Assembly (NCBI RefSeq): GCF_002735705.1
Contig: NZ_PDZL01000011.1
Coordinates: 62,001-126,000 of the forward strand
DNA length: 64,000 nucleotides
From: Janthinobacterium sp. BJB426
GTDB lineage: Bacteria; Pseudomonadota; Gammaproteobacteria; Burkholderiales; Burkholderiaceae_D
Direction of reading: 5' to 3'
Made by a program: the position numbers and the translations under genes. Positions 57,045 through 64,000 of this stretch are shown here, in pieces. Within the stretch, counting starts at the first letter, position 1. Each line of letters begins with the position of its first letter. The notes beneath the pieces are model-generated. The model made no database searches and had not been told where the DNA came from. It worked only from the letters and a program-made list of their open reading frames with translations.

Positions 57045-57437
57045 ATGAAAAAATCACCGCTGCTTAATATTGCGCTGTCGCAACTGATCGCTTCGCTCGG
57101 CCATGGCGACATGCTCGTCATCGGCGACGCGGGCTTGCCGTCGCAACCGGGCGTGCCCCTGATCGACCTGGCCCTGACGCGCGGCATCCCCGGCTTCATC
57201 GATACCGTCAACACGGTATTGAGCGAGATGCAGGTGGAATACCATTTGCTCGCCAGCGAGTTGCCGCAGCACAATCCGGTCATGGCGGCGCAGGTAGCGG
57301 CCCTGGCCTTGCCCGATGCGCGCCAGGTGACGCACGAGGAGTTCAAGCAATTGAGCAAGGGCGCGCGCGCCATCGTGCGCACGGGCGAGTGCAGTCCGTA
57401 CGCCAACATCATTTTGGTGGCCGGCGTCGTGTTTTAA
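57045..57437 (+). CDS. rbsD: RbsD, D-ribose pyranase
   Basis: Mutarotase of 130 residues that converts beta-pyranose to beta-furanose ribose, the form used by RbsK. The catalytic His is in SLGHGDMLVIGDAGLP (about 17-32), and the C-terminus RTGECSPYANIILVAGVVF is the family ending with conserved Tyr-Ala-Asn. A weak inverted repeat (GCAAACAA with TTGTTTGC, 57439-57462) follows; it lacks a T-run, so no clear terminator is seen. Confidence 0.95.
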   Translation: MKKSPLLNIALSQLIASLGHGDMLVIGDAGLPSQPGVPLIDLALTRGIPGFIDTVNTVLSEMQVEYHLLASELPQHNPVMAAQVAALALPDARQVTHEEFKQLSKGARAIVRTGECSPYANIILVAGVVF

Positions 57438-57569
57438 CGCAAACAATGGTGAATTTGTTTGCCAAAAACATCAACGCTATTGTCCTCACTGAAATAATTA
57501 TCCATTGGCAAAAGGGGCGGCTACAATAGCCTTACCCCTGCCAGCTCGGCAGCTTCCTGGTGTTCCGCC

Positions 57570-60425
57570 ATGCCGATGAAAGCCCCCGACGCTTTCCGCT
57601 TTGTCTTGCCGCTCGCCGGCAGGCTGGCGCACGGCTGGCGCTGCCTCTTCTTCTTCTTCTTCTGCCTGCTGCTGTGCCTGGCTACGCCTGCGCGGGCGCT
57701 GGAACCCGTCTCCCTGCAGCTCAATTTCACGCACCAGTTCCAGTTTGCCGGCTATTACGCGGCCATCGAGCAAGGCTATTACCGCGAGGCGGGGCTGGAC
57801 GTCAAACTGGTCGAAGGCGGTGGCGGGCAGTTGGCCGAGGCGGCCGTGCTGGCGGGCCAGGCCGAGTATGGCGTGGGCAACAGCACCTTGTTGCTCAGCC
57901 GGCTGGCGGGCAAGCCCCTGGTGGTGCTGGCCGTCGTGTTCCAGCATTCGCCCAGCGTGCTGCTGATGCGCCAGCAGGGCGGCGCGCCCGACGTGCGCAA
58001 GCTGGTGGGCGCGTCCGTGATGATCGGTGCGGCCGGCGATGTGGCCCTTGCTGCCGATGAAGTGTCGCTGTTCCTAGCGAAAATGGGCGTCGCGCCGCAG
58101 CAGATGCGCCACTTGCCGCCCAGCTACCGGATCGAGGATTTGATCAATGGCAAGGTCGATGCGATTGCCGCGTACTCCACCAACGAACCGGACTACCTGG
58201 ACCGGGCGGGCTTTTCCTATTACCAATTTACGCCGCGCACGGCCGGCATCGATTTCTACGGCGACAACCTGTTTACCAGCGAGCACGAACTGCGCCGTCA
58301 TCCCGAACGCGTCAAAGCGTTCCGCGCGGCCAGCCTGCGTGGCTGGCAATATGCGATGGCGCATCGCGAGGAAATGGCGCGCGTGATCCTTGCCAAGTAC
58401 AGCCAGCGCCACGACCGCGCGCACCTGCTGTACGAGGCGCAGCAGATGGAATTGCTGCTGCAGCCCGTGCTGGTGGAGCTTGGCTACATGAATCCCCAGC
58501 GCTGGCAGCACATCGCCGACACCTATGCCAGCATGGGCGTGCTGCCGCGCAATGCCACGGACAGCCGCGCCTACAAAGGTTTTTTGTACCGCCCCGTGCC
58601 GGGCGCCGACCTGGGCTGGCTGTATCTGTCGCTGGGCCTGGCGGGCAGCCTGCTGGCCGTCTCGGCCGCCTTTCACTTCAACAACCTGGCACGCGAGCGC
58701 CGCCGCACGGAGGAAACCATCCGCCAAGGGGAATTGCGCTTCCGCACCATGTTCGAGGAAGCGCCCATGGGCATCGCCCTGATCGATACCGTGAGCGGAC
58801 AGTTTCTCGACATCAATCCACGCTACCTGGCCATCAGCGGACGCAGCCTGGAACACATGAAGCAAACGAGCTGGATGGAGATCAGCCATCCCGACGATGT
58901 GCCCGGTGAGCTGGAGCAGGTGGCGCAGTTGCTGGCGCGCAGCTTGCACGGCTTTCGCCATGCCAAGCGCATCGTGCGGCCCGATGGCGGCGTGGTGTGG
59001 GTCGACGCGTCGGTGACGGCCATCGCCACGGCGCGCCATGGCGGTCCGCACCACTTGTGCATGCTGGAAGACGTGACGGACAAGCGGCAAACGGAAGCGC
59101 TGATCTGGCAGCAAGCCAATTTCGATACCCTGACGCAATTGCCGAACCGGCGCATGTTCCACGAACGCTTGCGCCAGGCCTTGGCCCAAGGCCGGCGCGA
59201 TACGAGCCGCGTGGCCATCCTCTTCATCGATCTCGACCATTTCAAGGAGGTCAACGATACCCTCGGCCACCACCAGGGCGATATCCTGCTGATCGAGGCG
59301 GCGCGGCGCATCCGCGTGGGCGTGCGCGAGACGGATACGGTGGCGCGCCTGGGCGGCGATGAATTCACGGTGATCCTGTCCGACCTCGATGATTTGCAGC
59401 AAGTCGACCGCATCGCGCGGCAGATACTCGACGGCTTGCTGGCGCCGTTCCTGCTGGGGCAGGAGCAGGCCTTTATTTCCGCCTCGATCGGCATCACCCT
59501 GTATCCGGACGACGCGGGCACGATCGAGGACTTGCTCAAGCATGCGGACCAGGCCATGTATGTGTCGAAAGGGGCGGGGCGCAACCGCTACAGCTACTTT
59601 ACGCCCGCCATGCAGGTGGCGGCCGTCAACCGCATGCGCCTGGGGGCGGACTTGCGCACGGCCTTGCGCGAGCAGCAGATGCAACTGTATTTCCAGCCCA
59701 TCGTCGAGCTGCACAGCGGCAAACTTGCCAAGGCGGAAGCCTTGCTGCGCTGGCACCATCCGCAGCGGGGTGTGGTATGCCCGCCGGATTTCCTGGCGCT
59801 GGCCGAAAGCAGCGGCCTGATCGTGGAGATCGGCGACTGGGTGCTGTGCACGGCGGCCGCGCAACTGCTGCGCTGGCGCGCGCAGGGCCAGGTCATTGGA
59901 TTGCCGGGGCTGCAACTATGCCTGAACCAGTCGCCGCTGGAACTGCAGCGCGAAGTGGAGGCGCCCGGCACCTGGCTGCGTCAGCTGATGGCGCTCGATG
60001 TGCCGGCCTCGGCCATCGTGCTCGACATGCGCGAAGATGTACTTTTGCCAGGTGGCAATAGCATGGCGCCACGCCTGCAGCACTTGCGCGAAGCGGGCTT
60101 GCAGATCGCCCTGGACGACTTCGGCAGCGGCCATGCCTCGCTGACGCAGCTGCAGCAGTGCGGCATCGATTACCTGAAGCTCGATGGCGTGCTGGTGCGC
60201 AAGCTGGCACCCGGCAGCAGCGAGCTGGTGCTGTGTGAAGCCATCGTCACCATGGCCCACAAGCTGGGATTGCAAGTCATCGCCGAAGGGGTGGAGACCG
60301 AAGAGCAGCGCGCGCTGCTGCTGGAGATCGGCTGCGATTTTGCGCAAGGCGAGCTGTTTGCGCCGCCGCTGGCCATCGTAGCGTTCGATGCGCTGCTGCT
60401 CGCGCAGCGGCCCTTGCACCCTTGA
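57570..60425 (+). CDS. Substrate-binding (NMT1/THI5-like)-PAS-GGDEF-EAL fusion protein
   Basis: Membrane sensor of 951 residues. A signal peptide with five consecutive Phe is at about 20-44. The periplasmic NMT1/THI5-type substrate-binding domain (about 45-340, starting LQLNFTHQFQFAGYYAAIEQ) is followed by one membrane helix at about 347-367, a PAS domain (about 385-505), a GGDEF domain with intact GGDEF (595-599) and an EAL domain (E723-A724-L725). In the EAL domain, most conserved motifs remain (DDFGSG at 849-854, YLKLDG, AEGVETEEQ) but the Glu of the E-x-T motif is D819 (LDMRED), so phosphodiesterase activity may be low. It likely couples a small-molecule signal, perhaps a pyrimidine-like ligand, to cyclic di-GMP. 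Confidence 0.9.
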   Translation: MPMKAPDAFRFVLPLAGRLAHGWRCLFFFFFCLLLCLATPARALEPVSLQLNFTHQFQFAGYYAAIEQGYYREAGLDVKLVEGGGGQLAEAAVLAGQAEYGVGNSTLLLSRLAGKPLVVLAVVFQHSPSVLLMRQQGGAPDVRKLVGASVMIGAAGDVALAADEVSLFLAKMGVAPQQMRHLPPSYRIEDLINGKVDAIAAYSTNEPDYLDRAGFSYYQFTPRTAGIDFYGDNLFTSEHELRRHPERVKAFRAASLRGWQYAMAHREEMARVILAKYSQRHDRAHLLYEAQQMELLLQPVLVELGYMNPQRWQHIADTYASMGVLPRNATDSRAYKGFLYRPVPGADLGWLYLSLGLAGSLLAVSAAFHFNNLARERRRTEETIRQGELRFRTMFEEAPMGIALIDTVSGQFLDINPRYLAISGRSLEHMKQTSWMEISHPDDVPGELEQVAQLLARSLHGFRHAKRIVRPDGGVVWVDASVTAIATARHGGPHHLCMLEDVTDKRQTEALIWQQANFDTLTQLPNRRMFHERLRQALAQGRRDTSRVAILFIDLDHFKEVNDTLGHHQGDILLIEAARRIRVGVRETDTVARLGGDEFTVILSDLDDLQQVDRIARQILDGLLAPFLLGQEQAFISASIGITLYPDDAGTIEDLLKHADQAMYVSKGAGRNRYSYFTPAMQVAAVNRMRLGADLRTALREQQMQLYFQPIVELHSGKLAKAEALLRWHHPQRGVVCPPDFLALAESSGLIVEIGDWVLCTAAAQLLRWRAQGQVIGLPGLQLCLNQSPLELQREVEAPGTWLRQLMALDVPASAIVLDMREDVLLPGGNSMAPRLQHLREAGLQIALDDFGSGHASLTQLQQCGIDYLKLDGVLVRKLAPGSSELVLCEAIVTMAHKLGLQVIAEGVETEEQRALLLEIGCDFAQGELFAPPLAIVAFDALLLAQRPLHP

Positions 60426-60594
60426 AACAGGCATCGTCCGCCACCAGATTTCATCCAGGCCTGCGGGACGGGGCTCCCGGCTTGAACGGGCTTATACTCG
60501 ACGGGCTGGCGCCTGCGCCCGGCTTTGCTGTCACCGGTAGCTAACGGGGTGCGCAGGCAATATTTCTTCCATTCACTCAACTCGAGGTGACCTC

Positions 60595-60999
60595 ATGGGC
60601 ATTTTCAGCAATATCTACAACAAGATCTTCCACCATTCGTCCGACGCTGCCCCGGCAGCCACGCCGGCCGCCGCCACGACAGCACCTGCCGCAGCACCGG
60701 CGGACGCACCTGCACCTGCTGCGCCAGCGGCTGCCGTGCCCGTGGTGGACGTAGAAGTGGTGCTGGTCGACCTGGCCAGCAAGAACGCGGAAAAACTCAA
60801 TTGGCGCACGTCCATCGTCGACCTGATGAAATTGCTTCAACTCGACAGCAGCCTGGCGTCGCGCAAGGAACTGGCGCAAGAGCTGCATTTCACGGGCGAC
60901 ACCAACGATTCGGCCAGCATGAATATCTGGCTGCATCGCCAGGTGATGATCAAGCTGGCGGAAAACGGCGGCAAGGTACCGGAAGAACTGAAAAATTAA
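60595..60999 (+). CDS. DUF3597 family protein
   Basis: Protein of 134 residues with an N-terminal amphipathic stretch (MGIFSNIYNKIFHH), an Ala/Pro low-complexity linker (about 19-50) and a C-terminal DUF3597 domain (DLASKNAEKLNWRTSIVDLM to the end), the region commonly found with LysM-like proteins. GAGGTGA lies five bases before the start. Function unknown; no export signal is visible. Confidence 0.85.
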   Translation: MGIFSNIYNKIFHHSSDAAPAATPAAATTAPAAAPADAPAPAAPAAAVPVVDVEVVLVDLASKNAEKLNWRTSIVDLMKLLQLDSSLASRKELAQELHFTGDTNDSASMNIWLHRQVMIKLAENGGKVPEELKN

Positions 61000-61084
61000 A
61001 CACCTGGCGGCGGCAGGGGTATCCACTGTCACCGCTATCCAATCGCGTGGGAACTGCCTATCATGGAGTTCCCATGATGTCGTG

Positions 61085-61150
61085 ATAGCTAAAACTAATT
61101 GAAACTATTGTGACAATCAATTTTGAATATGGGTTAAAACCCCTTACACT
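61085..61150 (+). promoter_or_regulatory. ahpC promoter with OxyR-like site
   Basis: Four quarter sites at the OxyR spacing: ATAG (61085-61088), TAAT (61096-61099), ATTG (61107-61110) and CAAT (61118-61121), 12 of 16 consensus bases. Immediately downstream are TTGAAT (61123-61128), a 16-bp spacer and TACACT (61145-61150). The geometry fits OxyR activation from just upstream of the -35. Confidence 0.6.
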
Positions 61151-61186
61151 AGAGTCTTACTGATTCACCACACGAGAGGAAATGAA

Positions 61187-61750
61187 ATGTCGCTGATCAA
61201 TACCCAAGTTAAACCATTCAAGGCAACCGCATACCACAATGGCAAATTCGTCGACGTGACGGAAGCGTCGCTGAAAGGCAAGTGGTCGGTATTCGTCTTC
61301 TACCCAGCCGACTTCACCTTCGTTTGCCCAACCGAACTGGAAGATCTGGCCGATCACCACGCTGAATTCCAGAAGCTGGGCGTCGATGTCTACGGCATCT
61401 CGACCGATTCGCACTTCGCGCACAAAGCATGGCACGACACCTCGGACGCGATCAAGAAAGTGCAATACGCACTGATCGGCGACCCAACCGGTACCCTGTC
61501 GCGCAATTTCGAAGTCATGATCGAAGAAGAAGGCATGGCACTGCGCGGTACCTTCGTCATCAATCCGGACGGTTTCATCAAAGTGCTGGAAGTGCATGAC
61601 AACGGCATCGGCCGTGACGCATCGGAACTGTTGCGCAAAGTTAAGGCAGCTCAATACGTTGCCGCTCACCCAGGCGAAGTTTGCCCAGCCAAATGGACGG
61701 AAGGCGCAGCAACCCTGACCCCATCGCTGGACCTGGTCGGCAAGATCTAA
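61187..61750 (+). CDS. ahpC: AhpC, alkyl hydroperoxide reductase (typical 2-Cys peroxiredoxin)
   Basis: Peroxiredoxin of 187 residues that reduces H2O2 and organic peroxides. The peroxidatic Cys is C47 in FTFVCPTEL and the resolving Cys C166 in GEVCPAKW, both intact, so it is recycled by AhpF. The ribosome-binding site GAGAGGA (61174-61180) lies six bases upstream of ATG 61187. The gene carries a strong promoter with an OxyR-like site and is followed by a stable hairpin before ahpF. Confidence 0.97.
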   Translation: MSLINTQVKPFKATAYHNGKFVDVTEASLKGKWSVFVFYPADFTFVCPTELEDLADHHAEFQKLGVDVYGISTDSHFAHKAWHDTSDAIKKVQYALIGDPTGTLSRNFEVMIEEEGMALRGTFVINPDGFIKVLEVHDNGIGRDASELLRKVKAAQYVAAHPGEVCPAKWTEGAATLTPSLDLVGKI

Positions 61751-61788
61751 GTCTCGATGCAGCACGTAGCAAACAAGTAGTTACCGCG

Positions 61789-61816
61789 ATGCCGGACCGG
61801 GCGTCCGGCCCGGCAT
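61789..61816 (+). other. Stable hairpin between ahpC and ahpF
   Basis: ATGCCGGACCGG (61789-61800) pairs with CCGGCCCGGCAT (61805-61816) with one mismatch around a four-base loop. There is no T-run, so it may protect the ahpC mRNA or reduce read-through into ahpF, giving more AhpC than AhpF. Confidence 0.6.
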
Positions 61817-61848
61817 TCGCCTAAATATTTGTAAAGGAAGAAAAAATC

Positions 61849-63444
61849 ATGTTAGATGCAACCCTCAAAACCCAACTGAAATCCTACCTGGAAAAAGTGG
61901 TGTATCCGCTTGAGCTGGTCGCTTCTCTCGATGACAGCGCAAAAGCCCGCGAGATGAAGGAATTGCTCCAGGAGATAGTCCTGTTGAGCGACAAGATCAC
62001 GCTGGTCGAGCGCCTTGACGCTGGCGTACGCGCCCCGTCGTTCAGCATCAACCGTACCGGCTCGGACATCGGCGTGCGTTTCGCTGGTGTGCCGCTGGGC
62101 CACGAATTTACCTCGCTGGTGCTGGCGCTGCTGCAAGTGGGCGGCCACACCATCAAGTTCGACGATGCCGTGATCGAGCAGATCCGCAACCTCGACGGCG
62201 ATTACGAATTTGAAACGTTTATTTCGCTCTCCTGCCATAACTGCCCGGAAGTGGTGCAGGCCTTGAATGCCATGGCCGTGATCAACCCGCGCATCAAGGT
62301 CACCACCATCGATGGCGGCGTGTTCCCGAAAGAAGTGGAAGAACGCCAGATCATGGCCGTGCCGATGATGTTCCTCAATGGCGAACACTTTGGCCAGGGA
62401 CGCACGAATGTCGAGGAAATCCTCGCCAAGCTCGACACCAACGCCGGCGCTCGCCAGGCCGAAGCGTTGAACAAGAAAGACGTGTTTGACGTGCTGATCG
62501 TCGGCGGCGGCCCAGCCGGCGCGGCAGCGGCCATCTACGCGGCCCGCAAAGGCATCAAGACGGGCGTCCTGGCCGAGCGTTTCGGCGGCCAGGTGCTCGA
62601 CACCCTTGCCATCGAGAATTTTATTTCCGTCAAGGAAACGGATGGTCCGAAGTTCGCCATGGCGCTGGAACAGCACGTCAAGGAATACGAAGTCGACATC
62701 ATGAACACCCAGCGCGCCGCGAAATTGACGCCGGGCAAGTTGGTGCAGATTGAAACGGCGAATGGCGCCATCTTGAAAGCCAAGACCGTCATCCTGGCCA
62801 CCGGTGCCCGCTGGCGCGAAATCAACGTGCCGGGCGAGAAGGAATACCGCAACCACGGTGTTGCCTACTGCCCGCACTGCGATGGTCCTTTGTTCAAGGG
62901 CAAGCGCGTGGCCGTGATCGGCGGCGGCAACTCGGGGGTGGAAGCGGCGATCGACCTGGCCGGTCTCGTGAAACACGTGACCCTGATCGAGTTCGGCGCG
63001 GAACTGCGTGCCGATGCGGTGCTGCAACGCAAGCTGCACAGCCTGCCCAACGTGACGGTGATTACGTCGGCGCAAACGACCGAAATCCACGGCGACGGCA
63101 AGATCGTCAATGGCTTGAGCTACACGGACCGGGTCAGCGGCGAGTCGAAGAAGGTCGAGCTGGAAGGCGTCTTCGTGCAAATCGGCCTGGTGCCGAACAC
63201 GGAATGGCTCAAAGGCACGGTAGCGTTGTCGCGCCACGGCGAAATCGAAGTGGATGCCCGCGGCCAGACCTCGATCCCCGGCGTGTTTGCGGCCGGCGAC
63301 GTCACCACGGTGCCATACAAGCAGATCATCATCGCCACCGGCGAAGGTGCGAAGGCAGCCCTGTCCGCCTTTGACCATCTGATCCGCTCGGACGACGACG
63401 AAGTGGTGGAAGAGTCGGCAGCGAAAGAAGCGTTGACGGCATAA
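61849..63444 (+). CDS. ahpF: AhpF, alkyl hydroperoxide reductase flavoprotein subunit
   Basis: NADH-dependent flavoprotein of 531 residues that reduces AhpC. The N-terminal double-thioredoxin-fold domain has the redox pair C129-x2-C132 (CHNCPEV), and the FAD/NAD domain has C341-x2-C344 ([10 protein letters not shown]). FAD- and NAD-binding folds are [13 protein letters not shown] near 219 and [18 protein letters not shown] near 356. It is followed by a strong terminator. Confidence 0.97.
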   Translation: MLDATLKTQLKSYLEKVVYPLELVASLDDSAKAREMKELLQEIVLLSDKITLVERLDAGVRAPSFSINRTGSDIGVRFAGVPLGHEFTSLVLALLQVGGHTIKFDDAVIEQIRNLDGDYEFETFISLSCHNCPEVVQALNAMAVINPRIKVTTIDGGVFPKEVEERQIMAVPMMFLNGEHFGQGRTNVEEILAKLDTNAGARQAEALNKKDVFDVLIVGGGPAGAAAAIYAARKGIKTGVLAERFGGQVLDTLAIENFISVKETDGPKFAMALEQHVKEYEVDIMNTQRAAKLTPGKLVQIETANGAILKAKTVILATGARWREINVPGEKEYRNHGVAYCPHCDGPLFKGKRVAVIGGGNSGVEAAIDLAGLVKHVTLIEFGAELRADAVLQRKLHSLPNVTVITSAQTTEIHGDGKIVNGLSYTDRVSGESKKVELEGVFVQIGLVPNTEWLKGTVALSRHGEIEVDARGQTSIPGVFAAGDVTTVPYKQIIIATGEGAKAALSAFDHLIRSDDDEVVEESAAKEALTA

Positions 63445-63460
63445 GTATTGAGTTGTATCA

Positions 63461-63499
63461 AAAAACCGGAACGGTCGCGAGGCCCTTCCGGTTTTTTTT
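63461..63499 (+). terminator. Intrinsic terminator after ahpF
   Basis: The stem AAAACCGGAA (63462-63471) with TTCCGGTTTT (63486-63495) is followed by T residues to 63499. It lies between convergent genes and, since the minus strand reads a run of A then T, it may work in both directions. Confidence 0.9.
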
Positions 63500-63510
63500 C
63501 GCCTGGCGCC

Positions 63511-64000
63511 TTACATCTTGAATGCCAGCCCCACGCGCACGTTGCGCCCTTCGCCGTAGTACGAGGAGTTCGAATTGACCTGGTATTGCTTGTCGAACAG
63601 GTTATTCACATTCACGGACACGCTGACGGTTTTGCTGAACGCGTATTGCAGCATGGCATCGGCCAGCACATAGCTGCCCTGGCGGATGATGGGGTCGCCC
63701 GGCAAGGCCAGGTAGGACATGTCGGAGCGCGTATGGTTTTGCCAGCGCACGCCGCCGCCCACGTTCAGGCCGCCCGCGCCGGCGCCGCCCAGCTCTGGCA
63801 AGCGATAGCTGGTGAAGACTTTGAAGGTGTTTTGCGGCACTTCCGTATTGAGTTGCTTGCCGTCGGAATCGGCGCTCATGTTGCGCGCAAAGCCGGCCAT
63901 GCCTTGCCAGTTGGTGGCCAGCTGGCCCGCCACTTCCAGTTCCAGGCCGCGGCTGGTCGTGCCCGTGGCGGCGCGGTAGGCTTGCGAACCGTCCGGCGCA
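63511..64000 (-). CDS. TonB-dependent receptor, C-terminal part
   Basis: The minus-strand frame is open from the window edge and ends at 63511, so only the last ~163 residues are visible. The sequence is the end of an outer-membrane beta-barrel: SRGLELEVAGQLATNWQ, alternating strands, VSVNVNNLFDKQYQ and a terminal Phe-Lys-Met (GLAFKM). The form matches TonB-dependent siderophore receptors (FhuE/FpvA type). The plug and most of the barrel lie beyond the window. Confidence 0.9.
   Translation of the reverse strand, partial: APDGSQAYRAATGTTSRGLELEVAGQLATNWQGMAGFARNMSADSDGKQLNTEVPQNTFKVFTSYRLPELGGAGAGGLNVGGGVRWQNHTRSDMSYLALPGDPIIRQGSYVLADAMLQYAFSKTVSVSVNVNNLFDKQYQVNSNSSYYGEGRNVRVGLAFKM

Noticed and set aside
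57499..57527. TTGGCA and TACAAT upstream of the GGDEF-EAL gene as a promoter
   Set aside because: Spacing is only 11 bases, too short for sigma-70, and no alternative -35 is present.
57645..57663. Five TTC repeats in the signal peptide of the GGDEF-EAL fusion
   Set aside because: Considered as a phase-variation tract, but changes in a trinucleotide repeat keep the frame.

Overview
The window is a GC-rich, densely coded stretch of a betaproteobacterial chromosome, most likely Oxalobacteraceae (Janthinobacterium, Duganella or Massilia type). This rests on the continuous order mla, ABC-2 exporter, ibaG, murA, his, HIT, tatABC, on the short-form HisG, and on the general protein character; no rRNA or tRNA is present to fix the genus. 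I see no insertion sequence, prophage, integron or CRISPR array.

Layout. 1-7040: the phospholipid-trafficking operon mlaFEDACB (mlaF cut by the window edge), a YadG/YadH-type ABC exporter, ibaG (BolA family) and murA. 7061-16960: the histidine operon hisGDCBHAFIE, interrupted between hisD and hisC by a beta-class DNA methyltransferase, then a HIT protein and tatABC, closed by an intrinsic terminator. 17045-26292, minus strand: a DUF1640 coiled-coil protein, a DUF885 peptidase-like protein, a small membrane protein, a 1393-residue SNF2 helicase and a translationally coupled S9 peptidase. 26491-30484: hemE and priA, separated by 841 bp without a gene that carries four perfect DnaA boxes, four near-perfect ones, an IHF consensus and two adjacent palindromes, an origin-like architecture. 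30499-38128: argP/iciA, a flavin disulfide reductase, an HD-GYP protein that has lost its HD dyad, a DUF1857 protein, a Rep-type helicase, a toxin-first toxin/antitoxin pair and slyX. 38283-42798: two tandem M3 metallopeptidases that also share their leader sequence. 42908-45897: VF530 protein, DUF4404 protein and a YgiQ radical-SAM protein. 46180-50232: an unusual four-gene unit between two terminators, made of three membrane proteins with cytoplasmic zinc ribbons and one glycine-zipper lipoprotein. 50395-57437: an EamA transporter behind paired operators, and the ribose operon rbsBACRKD behind a perfect LacI-type palindrome. 57570-60425: a fused substrate-binding/PAS/GGDEF/EAL protein. 60595-64000: a DUF3597 protein, ahpC and ahpF with an OxyR-like site, and the end of a TonB-dependent receptor.

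How the parts relate. Most of the first 17 kb is housekeeping: outer-membrane lipid asymmetry (Mla), peptidoglycan precursor synthesis (MurA), histidine synthesis and folded-protein export (Tat). PriA, ArgP/IciA, Rep and the DnaA-box region lie within 10 kb of each other, which makes the hemE-priA gap the best candidate for a replication-linked site. The best candidate for an undescribed system is the four-gene zinc-ribbon envelope cluster. Start codons were placed by ribosome-binding sites and family N-termini; where they differ from the longest reading frame this is stated in the entry.
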